Of a stretch of 64,000 bases of DNA, positions 30,405 to 42,544 are shown piece by piece. Positions within the stretch are counted from its first letter, which is position 1, and each line of letters opens with the position of its first letter. The stretch is from Euphorbia lathyris. Its lineage: Eukaryota > Streptophyta > Magnoliopsida > Malpighiales > Euphorbiaceae. Below the pieces are notes generated by a model. That model was not told the origin of the DNA. It did no database searches and worked only from the letters and a program-made list of their open reading frames with translations. Made by a program: the position numbers and the translations under genes. Where the stretch lies: the NCBI RefSeq assembly GCF_963576675.1, contig NC_088913.1:873001-937000 (forward strand), written 5' to 3'.

Positions 30405-30735
30405 GAATTCTGGATTGTGAGAAGCTTATTGTGTCCTGCTGCGGGGAGGATAGTCAGGACGGATTAGACCGATCATATCCTATAAAAAATGGAAAAACAC
30501 CCCTAATCCTAGTCGGTTTATCTTCGGCAAGGCCTTCCTCTAAATGTGATGATTGTTCTCTATCATCTCTTGTGAATCCTCTACCTTTTGCGAGGCTTTC
30601 CACCGAGTGCGATGATTACTTCTAATCCCCGAAGGAAACACCTGTTGTCGTGTCTATGAGTATAGTAGCTATTGCTTCGGATGAAGATGCTACTGTCTTG
30701 ATTCTGTAACCTATTGTGATGATGGGCATGGTTAG
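30405..30735 (+). pseudogene. RD21-like granulin cysteine-protease fragment
   Basis: Frames on + read 'SYPIKNGKTP' (end of the papain domain and start of the proline-rich linker), 'RPSSKCDDCSLSS', 'LSTECDDYF', and after a +1 shift 'EGNTCCRVYEYSSYCFG', then a stop and 'SVTYCDDG'. This order is the linker plus granulin domain of RD21-type vacuolar cysteine proteases. Frameshifts, stops and lost cysteines make it non-functional. The catalytic papain domain is absent. Confidence 0.65.
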
Positions 30736-31004
30736 AAAAGCTATAAACAGCTGGTTAGTGTTCTAGTTAGAAAAAGTGTAGCTACCTATCACGTTGTTAC
30801 AATATCTAGATGTGTTAGTTTTAACCTCAGACAATTATAGACATGTGAGGCTATAGGCGAAGCAAAATATTGGCATTTGTCTTGTTGAAAAGATGAAAAT
30901 AGGACATAAAATTTGAACTTTTTTACTTATGAATCTAGATACATGAATGGTGAATTCTATATACATATGTTTTTCACTTTCATCTTCCCAATCCAACCAT
31001 ATTG

Positions 31005-31097
31005 CATAGCCTTAGTTGATCTCAATCATCTAGCCTTTGAATCCTCCACATCTGGCAAGGCGTTCCACGGAATGAGTCATTCGCTGAGGGAAACACC
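31005..31097 (+). pseudogene. Granulin-protease linker fragment, left of a hAT insertion
   Basis: Text from 'TTGATCTCAATCATCTAGCC' to 'GAGGGAAACACC' matches 45817-45902 and continues on the other side of the hAT element at 31900. It is degenerate linker sequence next to the granulin exon. Positions 30736-31004 are spacer. Confidence 0.5.
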
Positions 31098-31899
31098 TAG
31101 TGGCGGATGTAGGGGGTCAAAGGGGGCATTTGCCCACCTTCATCCCATAAAAAAAAAAAATTAGTCCAAAAAGAAAGGTTAAGTTGCAAAAAGAAGGGTT
31201 AATGTTTTGTGTCAGGAGCAATTTTACCCCTAACGTCTAAAATTGTACAATTTTATCCCTAATGTTGGAAGCCAAGAGCAGTTTTACCCCTAACGTTGAT
31301 AAATTGAGTCAATTTAAGAAATAATTCATCAAACTGTCTTCTCAGTCATGAATCTCGTCATCTACACTTCACACCATGCGTTATTTTATCAGTAACAAAT
31401 CACAAACATATGTTGGATGTGAAAAAATAAGAAAAAAACATTAAAAATATACTATCTTTTATACAAATTAGACAAAAAAAAATTCAAAAAATTCACCGAA
31501 TTTATAAATATTAATCTCCAATTTTATTGTTCAATTACAAAAAACATTAAATCTTTTTTTAGAATTGCTATTGGCTACAAACATTAGGGGTAAAATTGCA
31601 CAATTTTAGATGTTAGAGGTAAAATTGCTCCTGGCCCAAAACGTTAGAGATATTTGATGCGTAACAATCCGAGAATCCCGGAAATGGATGATTACGAGTC
31701 GGAAACATTAAAATTTATGTTTTTTATAAAAAAAAAACATGAAAATAATGCACGATAATTAAACGATTTTGCATTTTTCGTCACAAAAAATTGAACAATT
31801 TTTGCATTTTTTGTCATAAAAAATTGAACAATTTTGTATTTTTTATCTAAATTCTTTTTTACGTAGAGTTCCCTCCCTCAAATCCTAGATCTGCCACTA
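31098..31899. mobile_element. Non-autonomous hAT-type element carrying a nested repeat
   Basis: 802 bp with ends TAGTGGCGGATGTAGG and the complementary CCTAGATCTGCCACTA. It is flanked by a perfect 8-bp duplication GAAACACC (31090-31097 and 31900-31907). The paralogous locus at 45895-45902 has a single GAAACACC, the empty site. Inside, about 31180-31660 is a copy of the 'CCCCTAACGTT' fold-back repeat seen at 7760-8285, in opposite orientation. No transposase. Confidence 0.85.
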
Positions 31900-32710
31900 G
31901 AAACACCTGCTTCGGATGAGATGATGTCCTCATTACAGCTGCAGCAGCTGCTGCTGCCCTTATAAGTGTTGATCTGGTCTGTGACCTAAGGGCCAGAATC
32001 TAAAGACTGGTAAGTAAAAATTATTTCTATTTTGCGATGGGAGTAAAAGCATTTAAATGCCTGCAAGATATTGTATGCTTATTGATTTCAACTTAGAATA
32101 GATTATATTTTACCGCGTTTGGTATTCTATTGGGATAGGGATAAAGATAAATGTTGGGATATGGATAAGGATAAATGGTTGGGATAATGATAAAATATGA
32201 TAGTCGAGAATTATTATTCAATGTTTGGTACGTGGGATATGGATAGAGATAAAATAATACATTTTACTATTTTAACTACATAATATTAATTTGAGGGATA
32301 AAATGGACTTTTCCATCCTATTAAAATTGCAGGAGCTTATCCCACCTCCTTATGCCACCCTCTCTCATAGGTATAAGATTTGAGGGATAAGAGACTTATC
32401 CCTCATCTGTCTCACTCTTCTATCTCCCAAACAAACACGCGATAATTTATCTCGTGTTTTTTTATCTCTATCTCACCTCATATATCCCTTCTAACAAACG
32501 TTCCGTAAATGGATGTATCAAGTATGGGTATCAAAATGGATCGCAATATTATAATCATGTCTTATGATATTGTTTACTTATTGATCATAATATTCGACTT
32601 GCTTCTAGGAAAGTTGAACTGGTTTTTTGTTTTTTCCGATTTTGTGATTGCAGAGCAAGAACAATTCATCTAAGATTCGGGTTCGAAGCGAAATAGTTGA
32701 GCCAAGGTAG
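31900..32710 (+). pseudogene. RD21-like granulin and last-exon remnant
   Basis: 31900-31998 is a decayed granulin exon ending at a preserved boundary (AAAGACTG/GTAAGT), in the same place as at 46028 and 59912. The last exon appears at about 32654-32710 after a TTGTGATTGCAG acceptor ('SKNNSSKIRVRSEIVEPR', then stop), matching the end at 60090-60105. The intron has been enlarged by a MITE (32117-32510). Part of a once spliced cysteine-protease gene, now without catalytic exons. Confidence 0.55.
32117..32510. mobile_element. MITE with GGGATAAG-type repeats
   Basis: The left end (GCGTTTGGTATTCTATTGGG) and right end (ATATCCCTTCTAACAAACGTT) are inverted relatives. The interior repeats 'GGATAAGGATAAATGTTGGG' and its complement (CTCGTGTTTTTTTATCTCTA). 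A terminus of the same family is at 24778-24842. Non-coding. Confidence 0.5.
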
Positions 32711-32714
32711 CGAC

Positions 32715-33250
32715 AAAGTTCAGTGTTATAATTAAATGATTATATATGATATAAATGTTATAAACATGATAACCTTAATCAGGCGTATAAATTATGGTTC
32801 TTAAACGGCCATATCAAGTATGGGCATGTATCAAAATGGATAGTAATATTATAATCATGTCTTGTGATATACTATGTACTTTTTTTATATATAAATGTAT
32901 TAAAGATATGTAAATAAAGGTTTGTGGTTTGTTGTTTTAAATTATTCTTATTTTGACTTTGCAAATTAATTAAATTAATTAAGCTGTAAGTATTGTTTAA
33001 TCGAAAATTGATTAATAAATATTTTAACTACAAAATGTACAAATCAGAGATCCTATTAACAGTTTAAACCTAGATATCCTTTAAAAATTGTTACTGTGAT
33101 TATATAAAAGTGATTTTGAAAATCATGTTTGTAAATTTGATTCATTCACATATATTTTTTAGAGACATTCAAATATATTTTAATTGCAAACCATCAAAAT
33201 TACAGATTCATGTTTGTTAAGTTCTTAATCCTTGAGATTATGTTAGGTTG
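32715..33250. other. AT-rich spacer
   Basis: No gene. 'AAGTATGGGTATCAAAATGG' (about 32520) and 'AAGTATGGGCATGTATCAAA' (about 32816) begin a short duplicated passage ending 'TATTATAATCATGTCTT'. Confidence 0.5.
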
Positions 33251-33253
33251 ATT

Positions 33254-33744
33254 GAGATTAGGGTAAATTGCACTTATGGCTATTTAACTTTACCCATTTT
33301 AATATTGTGGTCATTGAACTTCAATTCCTGTATGACCACCGAAGTTTACGCTTTTTAATATTGGTGGCTACTCAACACCTCAAAACGACCGTTAACGGTC
33401 TCAAAATAAAAAATTCTAATAGTTAATGATATTTTAAGAAACTTTAATTCTTGAATTTTTTTGTTTTGAGGTCATTTAAGTGTAATTTGGTTTAGAGAGT
33501 CTGAGTGAATTTTTAGAGAGAGAAAATTTCAAAAGAATATGATTTTAGAAAATAAGAATGTGGTTTCATGTTAAATGTCGATCTGAACAACTTTAATTTT
33601 TCAATGTTTTTATTTTGAGATCGTTAATAGTTATATTGAGGAGTTAGTTAAAACTAAGTGACCATCGATATTTAAAAATGTAAAGTTTAGTGGCCGTACC
33701 ATTAAAAATTTAAATTCAATGGCTATAATATTAGAATTGGTAAC
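33254..33744. mobile_element. Long-TIR MITE
   Basis: Left 'GGGTAAATTGCACTTATGGC' and right 'GGCTATAATATTAGAATTGG' plus 'TAACCC' are inverted relatives. Inner phrases on protein-less text ('GTGGTCATTGAACTTCAATT' against 'AAATTCAATGGCTATAAT') pair as well. No clear target duplication. Confidence 0.45.
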
Positions 33745-33941
33745 CCGTTTTTGTTTTGTCAGTCATAAAAATCAAACCTATTCAATATAATAGTCAGTTG
33801 CACATATAGTCAATTATTGTTTATGTCACGTCTCAATAAATTTTTATATATAAATCTATCAAAATATATTTATTAAACTAATTATAACTTTAATGATTTT
33901 ATTGAAAGAAAAATCAACTTGCATAACCAATATTTAAAAAT

Positions 33942-34650
33942 GGCTTAAAGCTCGTATTGATAACCTATACCTTGATAATCAATTAGGTCCTCAAACTACT
34001 AAAATCATCAATCAAACCCTTAAATTATTTAAAAATCAACAATTCACACCCTCCATTCAACAGTGATCTAACTTTGTTAACAATTAATAATAATCTAAAA
34101 ATTAAGATATATCCCTTTTACAACTCCTCCCTTTTTTTTCATCTTTGGCCTTCTCTTTTGTGGGAATTCTTTTTATTATTATTATTACTACTAATCTTGA
34201 ATTATCTTTACTTTCTAATTCTGTTCCAGAATTTTTTATTTCTTCCCAGAAAAATCAATATTAATTCTTGCTATTTTATCTCTTACACAGTTATCTCCAG
34301 TAGAATATTTCTCAATTTTGAATTATTGGCTCTCGATTTTTTCAAAAAAGAGGAGAATATACTATTACTTCTGTCTTACACAAGGCCATTCCCATGGTCA
34401 ATTTCAATTGCTAGCTTTTCTTTCACTTGAATTTTTCAATTTTTATTTTTAAGGTCATATTCGCACAACAAGAAGGAGCTAAGAGTAGAAGAGAATTTAT
34501 TTAATTATGTGTTTAATTTAGATTACTGTTGACAGGAGGGGTGAATTGCTGATTTATGAACAAATTAAGGGTTTTATTGGAGATTTTAGTAGTTTGGGGA
34601 CCTAATTGATTTTCAAGAGATAGTTCAAGGGCCAATATGAGCTTTAAGCC
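33942..34650. mobile_element. Mutator-type MITE with 125-bp TIRs
   Basis: 709 bp. The left end GGCTTAAAGCTCGTATTG is matched by the right end complement (CAATATGAGCTTTAAGCC), and homology continues about 125 bp inward ('CAATTAGGTCCTCAAACTAC' against 'GTAGTTTGGGGACCTAATTG'). It has a perfect 9-bp duplication TTTAAAAAT (33933-33941 and 34651-34659). A 118-codon ORF inside (34074-34430) is hydrophobic low-complexity and not credible. Confidence 0.8.
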
Positions 34651-34659
34651 TTTAAAAAT

Positions 34660-35190
34660 TGGACTAGATATCGAAGCAATATGATGACTGAAATGGTTTA
34701 TTGGTTCAACCGAAATAGTTTAACCGAATGATATCATAATCAAACATATATAAAAATTCATAAATCCAAAATTAAGTTCATAATTTAACTTAAAATAATT
34801 TTAGTTTTGAACAATAATTATTTCTCCATCACTTAAATTATTCAATTATTCTCGTATTTATATAATTATTTTATTATTATTTTTACCTAAATTCCAAATA
34901 CATATATATTTAACAATTAAAAAAATTAAAATGTTAAATAAAATATTTACCTAGAATAAGTTTGTATTTCTCACTTTAAATAATACTATTTGAATTAATT
35001 GAACGTAAAATTTCACATCCAAACTAATATTTTTTAAATTAATTAACATATTTCTCAATTCATTCTTGTTTTTATTATATGCAAAAATTATATTTAAACC
35101 TGTAATTTTTATAACTTTTTAAATTAAGCTCGTAACTATTCTTAATTAATAATCTTTAGTTTTCGCATGTATTAATTTTTCTATTGACGG
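34660..35190. other. AT-rich spacer
   Basis: No gene. 'GGTTCAACCGAAATAGTTTA' near 34702 recalls the CCGGTT-type repeat at 14385-15005, suggesting a fragment of that family. Confidence 0.45.
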
Positions 35191-35192
35191 TT

Positions 35193-37817
35193 TAACTAAT
35201 GGAGTCGTTATTGAAAAGACTATATATATATAGAATCCGTTGCATACTTCCTGAGATCATTAGTCAGAATCGGGGAAGCTTTGTGCCTGGTAGACAAATG
35301 ATGGATAATGTTGTGATTGCCCAAGAGATGGTCCACACTATGAAGATCAGAAAGGGAAAGAAAGGTATTGTGGCTCTTAAGTTAGATCTGGAGAAAGCCT
35401 ATGATCACATTAACTGGAGCTTTCTGTTGGAGTGTTTTGAGAGAGCAAGGATCCCTGACAATTGGAGAAGGTTAATAAAGGTCTGTATTTCGTCTCCTGT
35501 GTTTCAAGTTTTGATTAATGGGGATATGACGGAGGAGTTCTCTCCGGGCCGGGGTATCCGACAAGGGGACCCAATGAGTCCTTTCTTATTTGTTATTGCT
35601 ATGGAAAGGTTGACTCACCTGATTCAAGATGCTGTTGAGAAAAGGAAATTCCATCTAGTGGCTATCAATAAGTTCTGTCCCTATATTACTCACTTGTTTT
35701 TTGCAGATGATGTTCTGATATTTCTGGAGGGTAATGAGGAGCAATTAAGTATTATTATGGATATTCTTGTTTGTTTCTGTGCGGCCTCTGGTCAGAAACT
35801 TAATGTCTAGAAGTCCAGAATTATGTGCTCTAAGAATATGAACCAGAGAGCCTGTAAAAGGATGAGTGATCTGTCGGGTATCCCTCTGACTTGCACTATT
35901 GGGAAGTATCTGGGTATTCCCCTCCATAGTGAAAGAGTGTCGAAAATGTCTTTTAAAGATACTTTGGATAAAGCTAATATGAAGTGTGCCACGTGGAAAG
36001 CTAAGACTCTCTCTGGCTGGCCGACTTAAGCTGATTCAATCTGTCAATTGTGCGACTCCTAAGCACATTATGCAGGCTTGTTATCTTCCTGAGCCTGTCC
36101 TCAAGGATCTAGATAAAATTAATCGTAGGTTCCTGTGGGGAGAAGCTGAGGAAGGGAGGAAGATCCACCTCGTTCCTTGGAATGAGGTTTGTCAGCCTAA
36201 GGATATGGGAGGGCTGGGCATTAGGAAAGCCAAAGATAATAATAAAGTCTTATTAATGAAACTCATGTGGCGTATGTGGCAGCTTCCTTCTGCTCTATGG
36301 GTTCGTCTTTTATGTGGGAAGTATCGGAAGGATAAGGTGTTTGGGGGTCCTAAGGAAAGAGTGGTGAACTGTTCATTTCTTTGGAAAGGCATTAGTGCTG
36401 TTTTTCTGAGTTTTGTTCAGGGATTGGTTGGAATGTGGGGAATGGCAGGTCCATTAGCTTCTAGAAAGATATATGGATAGGGAAAAAGTCTTTATTGGAT
36501 ACCTGTACTTCTTTGCCACCTCTGGATATTCAGGACTGGAAAAGTGCAGATGTGGTGGATTCTGAGGGTGAGTGGATTTGGTCTAAGTTTGATTCCTACC
36601 TCAGTGTGGAATCGCTCCTTACAATTAGAGGTGTTCAGATTAGTAGTAACTTTGAAGACAAGGATAGGTACTGTTGGTCTTTGACGAACAATGGGGCCTA
36701 TTCTTGTAAATCAGCTTTTCAGGGTTTATATCAGGAGTTGGATACCTCGTCCTCAGGGGGGTGGAAGACGATTTGGGCTTTAAAAGTGTCGTACCGTATT
36801 AGAAGCTTCTTATGGCTTGGGGTTAAAAATAGGTTGCTTACTAATTCTGATAGGAAAAGGAGGCATCTGGTGGAGTCTGGAGCTTGTGGCAGATGCAGAG
36901 ATGATGAAGAGACTTTGTGCCATGCTCTTAGGAACTGTGAGAGAAGTAAAGAGGTTTGGAGGAGAATTCTTCCTAGGAATATGCTCTCTTCTTTTTTAGC
37001 CCACTCTGAGATTGATTGGTTTGTGGATGAGATTGAAGGGAAGCTTCTAGCTGATTTGAATCAGGGTGCTCTGTTATTTGTTGTGGTTTGCCATCAGATT
37101 TGGAGATGGAGAAATGAGGAGATTTTTGGAGGTAAAAGGGAGTTTCAGCTGAATATTGTAGAATTCTTTTCCAATAAGATTAGCTCCTTAGTTGATAGCT
37201 TTGTTGAGGATCCCTCGGCTAGGTCTGTTCAGAGGAAGGAGGTACATCTGTTAGGCTGGAGTAGGTCGAGCGAAGGAGTGGTTAAGCTTAACACTGATGG
37301 TTCTTGTCTAAGGGACGGGAGAATTGCCGCAGGAGGGGTTATTAGAGATGATGGTGGCAGATGGGTTTCTGGTTTCTCTCATAATCTGGGTATTGGTTCG
37401 TCCTTCTCTGTAGAGCTTTGGGGAATTTTTACGGGCCTAAAGTTAGCTAAGATTCTGGGGGTGAAGAAGCTTCTAGTAGAGTCTGATAACCTGGAAGCGG
37501 TTAAATTGATTTCTGAGAACAATGCTATTTGCCTAAATAGCCAAAACTTAATTAAAGGCATTAGAAGGATTGGCTTCTCCTTTGATTCTCTTAGTTTTGC
37601 TCATATTTATAGGGAGCAAAATTGTGTTGCGGACCGACTTGCGGTGGAAGGGCATTCTAGAATGTTGGGCATTTCTACATTTTCTTCTCCTCCGGCCTTC
37701 ATTTCTTCTTTGATCTTGGAGGATGTGGTGGGGGTCAGTTTTCCTAGGCTGATCCCGGGTTGAGCGGCTTTTGTTGTTTGTTTTTATTTTCATCTCTACC
37801 AAAAAAAAATAAAAAAA
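35193..37817 (+). pseudogene. 5'-truncated LINE with RT, zf-RVT and RNase H (plus strand)
   Basis: It begins inside the RT (NRGSFVPGRQMMDNVVIAQE, near 35268). Next come 'LKLDLEKAYDHINWSF', 'GRGIRQGDPMSPFLFV', the intact catalytic 'FADD' (about 35702), and a stop at 35808. Thumb and linker pieces follow in shifted frames: 'LSGW' to 'AGRLKLIQS' near 36010, 'GGLGIRKAKDN', and a break near 36440-36500. The zf-RVT (CGRCRDDEETLCHALRNCE, about 36890) and RNase H ('LNTDGSCLRDGRIAAGGVIR' to 'VADRLAVEGHSR', 37290-37665) are open from 36495 to 37763. An A-rich tail lies at 37800-37817. It is inactive but younger-looking than the minus-strand LINE at 18375-21625, and a different subfamily judged by its RNase H. 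Confidence 0.85.
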
Positions 37818-37830
37818 ATTAAAGTTTAAG

Positions 37831-38177
37831 CGGATAAGGTATTAAAATAGGCTTGTAATTTTTAGGAAATTATCAATTTAGCCTCCACGTATAAAATACC
37901 ACAAATATAAACTTAACGTTTAAAACTGTGTATCAATTTCGACATCGATAACGGATTGGACACGTCATTCCTATTACTCCGTTAAGTTCTGATTTCTTCC
38001 TTCACGTACAAATGACAGAACTTAATGGAGTAATATCAATAATGTGTCTCGTTCCGTTATCGAATCCTAAATTTGTACAAATTTTTAAACGTTAAGCCTA
38101 TATTGATGCTATTTTGTAGGCGGAACCTAAATTGATACTTCTCCAAAAACCGTAGACATATTTTGGTACCTTATCCC
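37831..38177. mobile_element. Mutator-type MITE beside the LINE tail
   Basis: 347 bp with ends CGGATAAGGTATTAAAATAG and the complement through 'TTTTGGTACCTTATCCC'. It is flanked by a perfect 9-bp duplication AAGTTTAAG (37822-37830 and 38178-38186). Relatives lie at 47346-47575 and 51211-51535. Non-coding. Confidence 0.8.
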
Positions 38178-38384
38178 AAGTTTAAGGGGTTAATTTGAAA
38201 CAAATAAATTTTCAAGGCTCAAATCTTAAAACCATAAAACTTTAAGGCTTAATTATATTCTTCTTTCTTTTTCCTATTATTTTTAAAGTATTTAACGTCC
38301 GTTTTTCACAATTGGGTGTTTAGGGTTTGTCTGTTCTTCAAAACCCAATTTTTCCTTCGACAAGCACAGCAGTCATCGATAACA

Positions 38385-40321
38385 ATGGAGGAACGCGGTG
38401 GTTCTTCATCAGGAAGTGACCGGATCAGTGAGTTGCCAGATCCGATTATTCAACTCATCCTTTCCTTTTTGCCCTCAACAAAACAAGCTATTCAGACGGG
38501 TATTCTATCAAAACGGTGGCAGAATCTATGGACTCATGTTCCGGTACTTATTTTCGATTCCTCTGGTAAGAATGACGAAACTTTCTCTCAATTCATTGAC
38601 AATACCTTGATTCTCCATGATTGCCCAAAGATAAAGAAATTCCATATCGGATATGATCGTCACTTACAGTCGGATCCTCACTTAACTCCGAAACTCCGTT
38701 TTGCAACAAAAAAATATGTGGAGGAGCTAATTTTACATTGCTATTGCGAGCATCCAGAGGATCCAGAGGATCCGTATCTGTTGCCGAAATTCCTTTATAA
38801 CAATGATTCTTTAATTAATTTAGAGCTGTTCAATTGCGGTCTTGTGACTGACTGGAAAGTAAATTGGTCATGTCTCAAGATATTGAAGTTGGAATGTTCT
38901 ACTTTGCATATTTCAGAAGTCGAAAATGCTGTTTCTGGCAGTCCGATGCTTGAATTGTTGGAATTAACTAAGTGTAATGTGTTTGATGGTGGTGTTATTG
39001 CTTCCAAATCTTTGAAAAGGTTGATTTTTGTAGATGTTGACCATGGGGATAGTTGTATTGATGCTGTTGAAATTTCTTGTCCAAGTCTTGTGGAATTATC
39101 TCAGCCGGAAGGGGATACTACCCAAGTATCGGTATTGATTATAAAACAATTAAAAATGTTTTATCCAGCTGTTCGTTCCTTTGTTCGTTGGAGTTAAGAA
39201 ACTTTCTGGGTTATGAGTTTGTTATAGCTTCATATTCCTTGAAGAAATTAGTTTTAGGAGAAAATGAATGTTCAGATTGTGCAATTGAAATTTCATGTCC
39301 GAATCTTGAGGAATTGAACTTGTATAATTTGGAAATCGTATCTCTTAAATTGATGAAACTATCGTCTTTAGTTTGCGCTACTCTTGATTTTGATTATCCT
39401 CCGGAGGACTTCGATGATCCGACCAAGCAGGTCCTTGAGCAGATTTTGCAGCTTAAACATATCAAGGAGCTAAATATTAGAAATAGGTATATCAAGGTAA
39501 CTTCTTACGAAAAAACGTTTGATAGCTTTTAAATAGAAGTGTGTTATTTCAGTTTTATATCTCATCCAAGTATTCAAATTTGAAACTGAATATCTTCAAT
39601 ATTGTTTCTGAATTTTTATTCTTATTATTGTTTTAAGACACTATCAGATTTGGGAGTAGAAGTTCTATCTTCTCCACCATTAAACTGCGAATGTTTGACT
39701 CTGGATGCTACTCATTTTGATGAGCACCTCCTTGGAATTGTATGTGCAATTCACAGTTCACCTATGCTTGAGAAATTAGTTATAAATTTGCGGCTCTTTC
39801 AGGTAAAATTTGTTAGAACCAATCTTAACTTTAAATTTAATTACATATTATGGAGTTTTCGGCAACATATGGTGGAAATCCAATGCTATAACATGCTAGT
39901 TGTGGAGTTTTAATGAACTAACAAATTAAATGATCCCATCAGAGTTTTAATTCAATTTCCATGTGCTGTTCATTTAGTTATTGGGGCTAACAAACTCTGT
40001 CTCCAGTGTGAAATGAGTGCAGATGTTCCGGACTTGAACGATTGGAGAGAGAAGAACTATTGGAATTCAGATGGGACTGTTTTCAATTGTTGTATGTCAC
40101 AACTAAAGATTATTAAGATTGTAATCTTCTCAGACGGATTTAGTCAATGTAAGCATCTTCTCGAGTTTGTTGAGTTTCTGCTTAACAATGCAACAGAATT
40201 GGAATTGATGGGCTTGGCATTAAGAGATGGCGGAATAAAAGATGGCGGAACAGATCTTGCGGATCAAATTTCTCAAAAATTGTTAAGCATTCCAAACTCA
40301 TGGAAGGTATATAATTGGTAG
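38385..40321 (+). pseudogene. F-box/LRR/FBD gene, type A, gene 6, frameshifted
   Basis: Exons by homology are 38385-39496, 39638-39802 and 40007-40321. The F-box (DRISELPDPIIQLILSFLPS, then SKRW) is near residue 11, closer to the N-terminus than in gene 1. A short coding repeat (PEDPEDP, from CCAGAGGAT copies at 38754-38775) sits before 'YLLPKFLYNN'. Within about 39085-39130 the sequence differs from all paralogues and the frame shifts, so the first frame stops at 39197 while LRR coding continues from 39077 in another frame. The FBD exon is also damaged: about 95 bases are missing after 'LLSIP', so the C-terminus reads 'NSWKVYNW' instead of 'KCSRHAIVELLCS'. The shared leader is present upstream. 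Confidence 0.75.
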
Positions 40322-41300
40322 ATGTTCTGTTTTACACTTGGACTATATGAATTAGTCATTAGCTCAGTCTATTATCATTTACTGCCCTATTCATTTGTGT
40401 GATTCTGAACTTTCTCCCATTGACTTTCTATGGGATAAGGGTTTATTTTGCTTGTAAAGTTTTGGGGGAAGTTCAAGTTTATTCCTACTGTAATAACTAG
40501 CTTAATTTGCGCCCATGGTAAAATCCTAACTCAATTTTACCTCTTTCGACGGTATTTTGTACGATAAAAGCAAAATTGAACTTCCCCAATAACTTTAGGG
40601 GTAAGTTTGGCTCGTATCCCCGTATGTCCAAATGTGTAGAAAATGTTTACTGGTTTGAGAAGTTTTATGGGATAAGACTCAATTTTTCTGCTAAGTTTAC
40701 TGGAGAAGTTCAATTTTGCTCTTATTGACTAAAAAATATAGCTCAGTTGTTCTAAAAATCCTAGTTCAATTTTACCTCATACAGACAATGTTTTATGGAG
40801 TATAGTAAATATAGTCAATTTTGTTTAAATTGATTGAAATTGTGATGTTCCAATATGTTGTATAATTTTATGTTATAGATTAGTGATCAATTAAAGTGTG
40901 ATTTTGATGTCATTCAGTTTTGATTTTAGACGGAGCATAGAGACCATTTGAGATATTCTTTTTCTTCAATATCGTTGACCTGTACTAGTGTCTCATAGAC
41001 CTGTTCATGGACGTTTGGCCCGTATAAGTCCATTTTTTTTATGGATTGGATTTGGAGATGTACATTTAATATTAGGCTCAACCTAGGGGAATTCAACAAC
41101 GTTTCACATCGGTAGCCTATCCACAGAAAAACGACCCAACCGAGTAACAAATGGCATGATCTTTAGGGGGATTATTGCAGGATATTGAGGGTGCTTGTGT
41201 TCAACACCTTATCTCGCTATTCTGGTCCTATCGCATTCAGCTAAGAGAAAAACACTATTTTCCTTGGCTTATAGTGTTGAGACCAGGCCGCCTTAGAAGT
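40322..41300. repeat. Downstream spacer, duplicated at about 47635-48665
   Basis: From the damaged FBD tail (about 40280) to 'TTATAGTGTTGAGACCAGG' (about 41285) the text reappears at 47635-48665 with scattered changes. Both copies carry the same FBD-tail deletion, so this block duplicated after that deletion. No gene. Confidence 0.7.
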
Positions 41301-42270
41301 CATCTTGAAGTCTTATAGAGTGATCTTATATGAGGAAGCTTAAAATATGCCAATGGTTGTTTGGAGGAAACTCACATGCAGGTGTTGATAACCATGGATG
41401 CCTCCGAATAAAAAATTACACAACATTATAATAAGCAAGGTCGTGCTCGATATATAAAAATTACAGAATTGAGTTTGTATTATATATAAAAAACGGAAGC
41501 AAACACATATTTCCTTAAGATCCACTGGTATTTTGTCATACTCTCACGAATGCGAGCACATATTCTCTTAAAAATCCACATTTGGAATGAGAATGGTACT
41601 CTAGTGTGTCCTTGCAAATGTGAGCACTTGTGATGTTAAACCTACTACTTGATTGAAAATGGTATCTCAATAAATTATCCTACTGAGAAGACATGAGAAC
41701 ATGACAAGAAACTTCTTCGGGAAACTTAATTCACTCCTAGAGGCCTTTATCACTGCCCTTACTAAAGTGGAAATGAGGACTATTAGAAACTTTATGACAA
41801 TCATACATTATATAAATGATGTCTGAAATTCACAAAAACAGTTAGAGTGAGATTCATAAAGAGATTCATATTATATTTATAGAAAAAATTCATACCAAAT
41901 TCACCTAAATTAATCTTATGCACATAAGTTTGGCTTGGATTTGTTCAACATGCAAAAATCGATGCATGACAAAGACATTCAAGGATTGAGAAATATTCAC
42001 AATCTTGATAAATTTGTAATGAAAACATATCCATAAACATTGCATTGCAAATTCAAATATAAAGGTAAAAAAATATTCTTTATCGAAATGATGTGGCATC
42101 TGTGATGTACACAAATTTTTCGTGACAAGCGTTTCACCGTTTCCGGTAGATGTGGAAAATGGAAACTCTCGGATAATGATATGAAACATTTCCAGACATG
42201 TTTTGTAATTATTCAAAATATGAAACCCGTTTCTCAGTTTTTAAATGGTTTCCTCTGCCTATTTGGACTA
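41301..42270. other. Spacer, partly duplicated at about 46675-47000
   Basis: About 41690-41970 ('GAGAACATGACAAGAAACTT', 'GAAACTTTATGACAATCATA', 'CAACATGCAAAAATCGATGC') is paralogous to 46690-46975. The ORFs on the minus strand are not conserved between the two copies and show no family. No gene is supported. Confidence 0.5.
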
Positions 42271-42276
42271 AATTCT

Positions 42277-42523
42277 GGAAATTCAAGGGGTGTTTGTTTA
42301 CCTACTTTTCATCTCATGTTTGCATTTTTACTTTAAAATGCAGAGTTTTAGACGTTTGGTTAGACACCCCCTATTTTTCTTTTACCGCTGAAAGGTAGCT
42401 TTTTACAAAAGCAGAGAATCCATGCTTTTTGGAAAAGCAGTCTTTTCCAAAAGCAAACAACAAACCGTAATAGCAACTAGCAAACAGAACAGAAAAACAG
42501 CAAGTAGCCAAACAAACCTTCAA
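42277..42523. mobile_element. MITE related to 14003-14163
   Basis: Ends GGTGTTTGTTTACCTACTTT and AGTAGCCAAACAAACC are inverted relatives. The interior 'CTTTTTGGAAAAGCAGTCTT' is a small palindromic core. Possible imperfect flanking duplication (TTCAAG/TTCAAA). Non-coding. Confidence 0.55.
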
Positions 42524-42544
42524 ACTTTTTATTTTACAATTCAT

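Noticed and set aside
34074..34430. 118-codon hydrophobic ORF
   Set aside because: It lies wholly within the Mutator-type MITE 33942-34650 and is a Phe/Leu/Ile-rich translation of AT-rich DNA.
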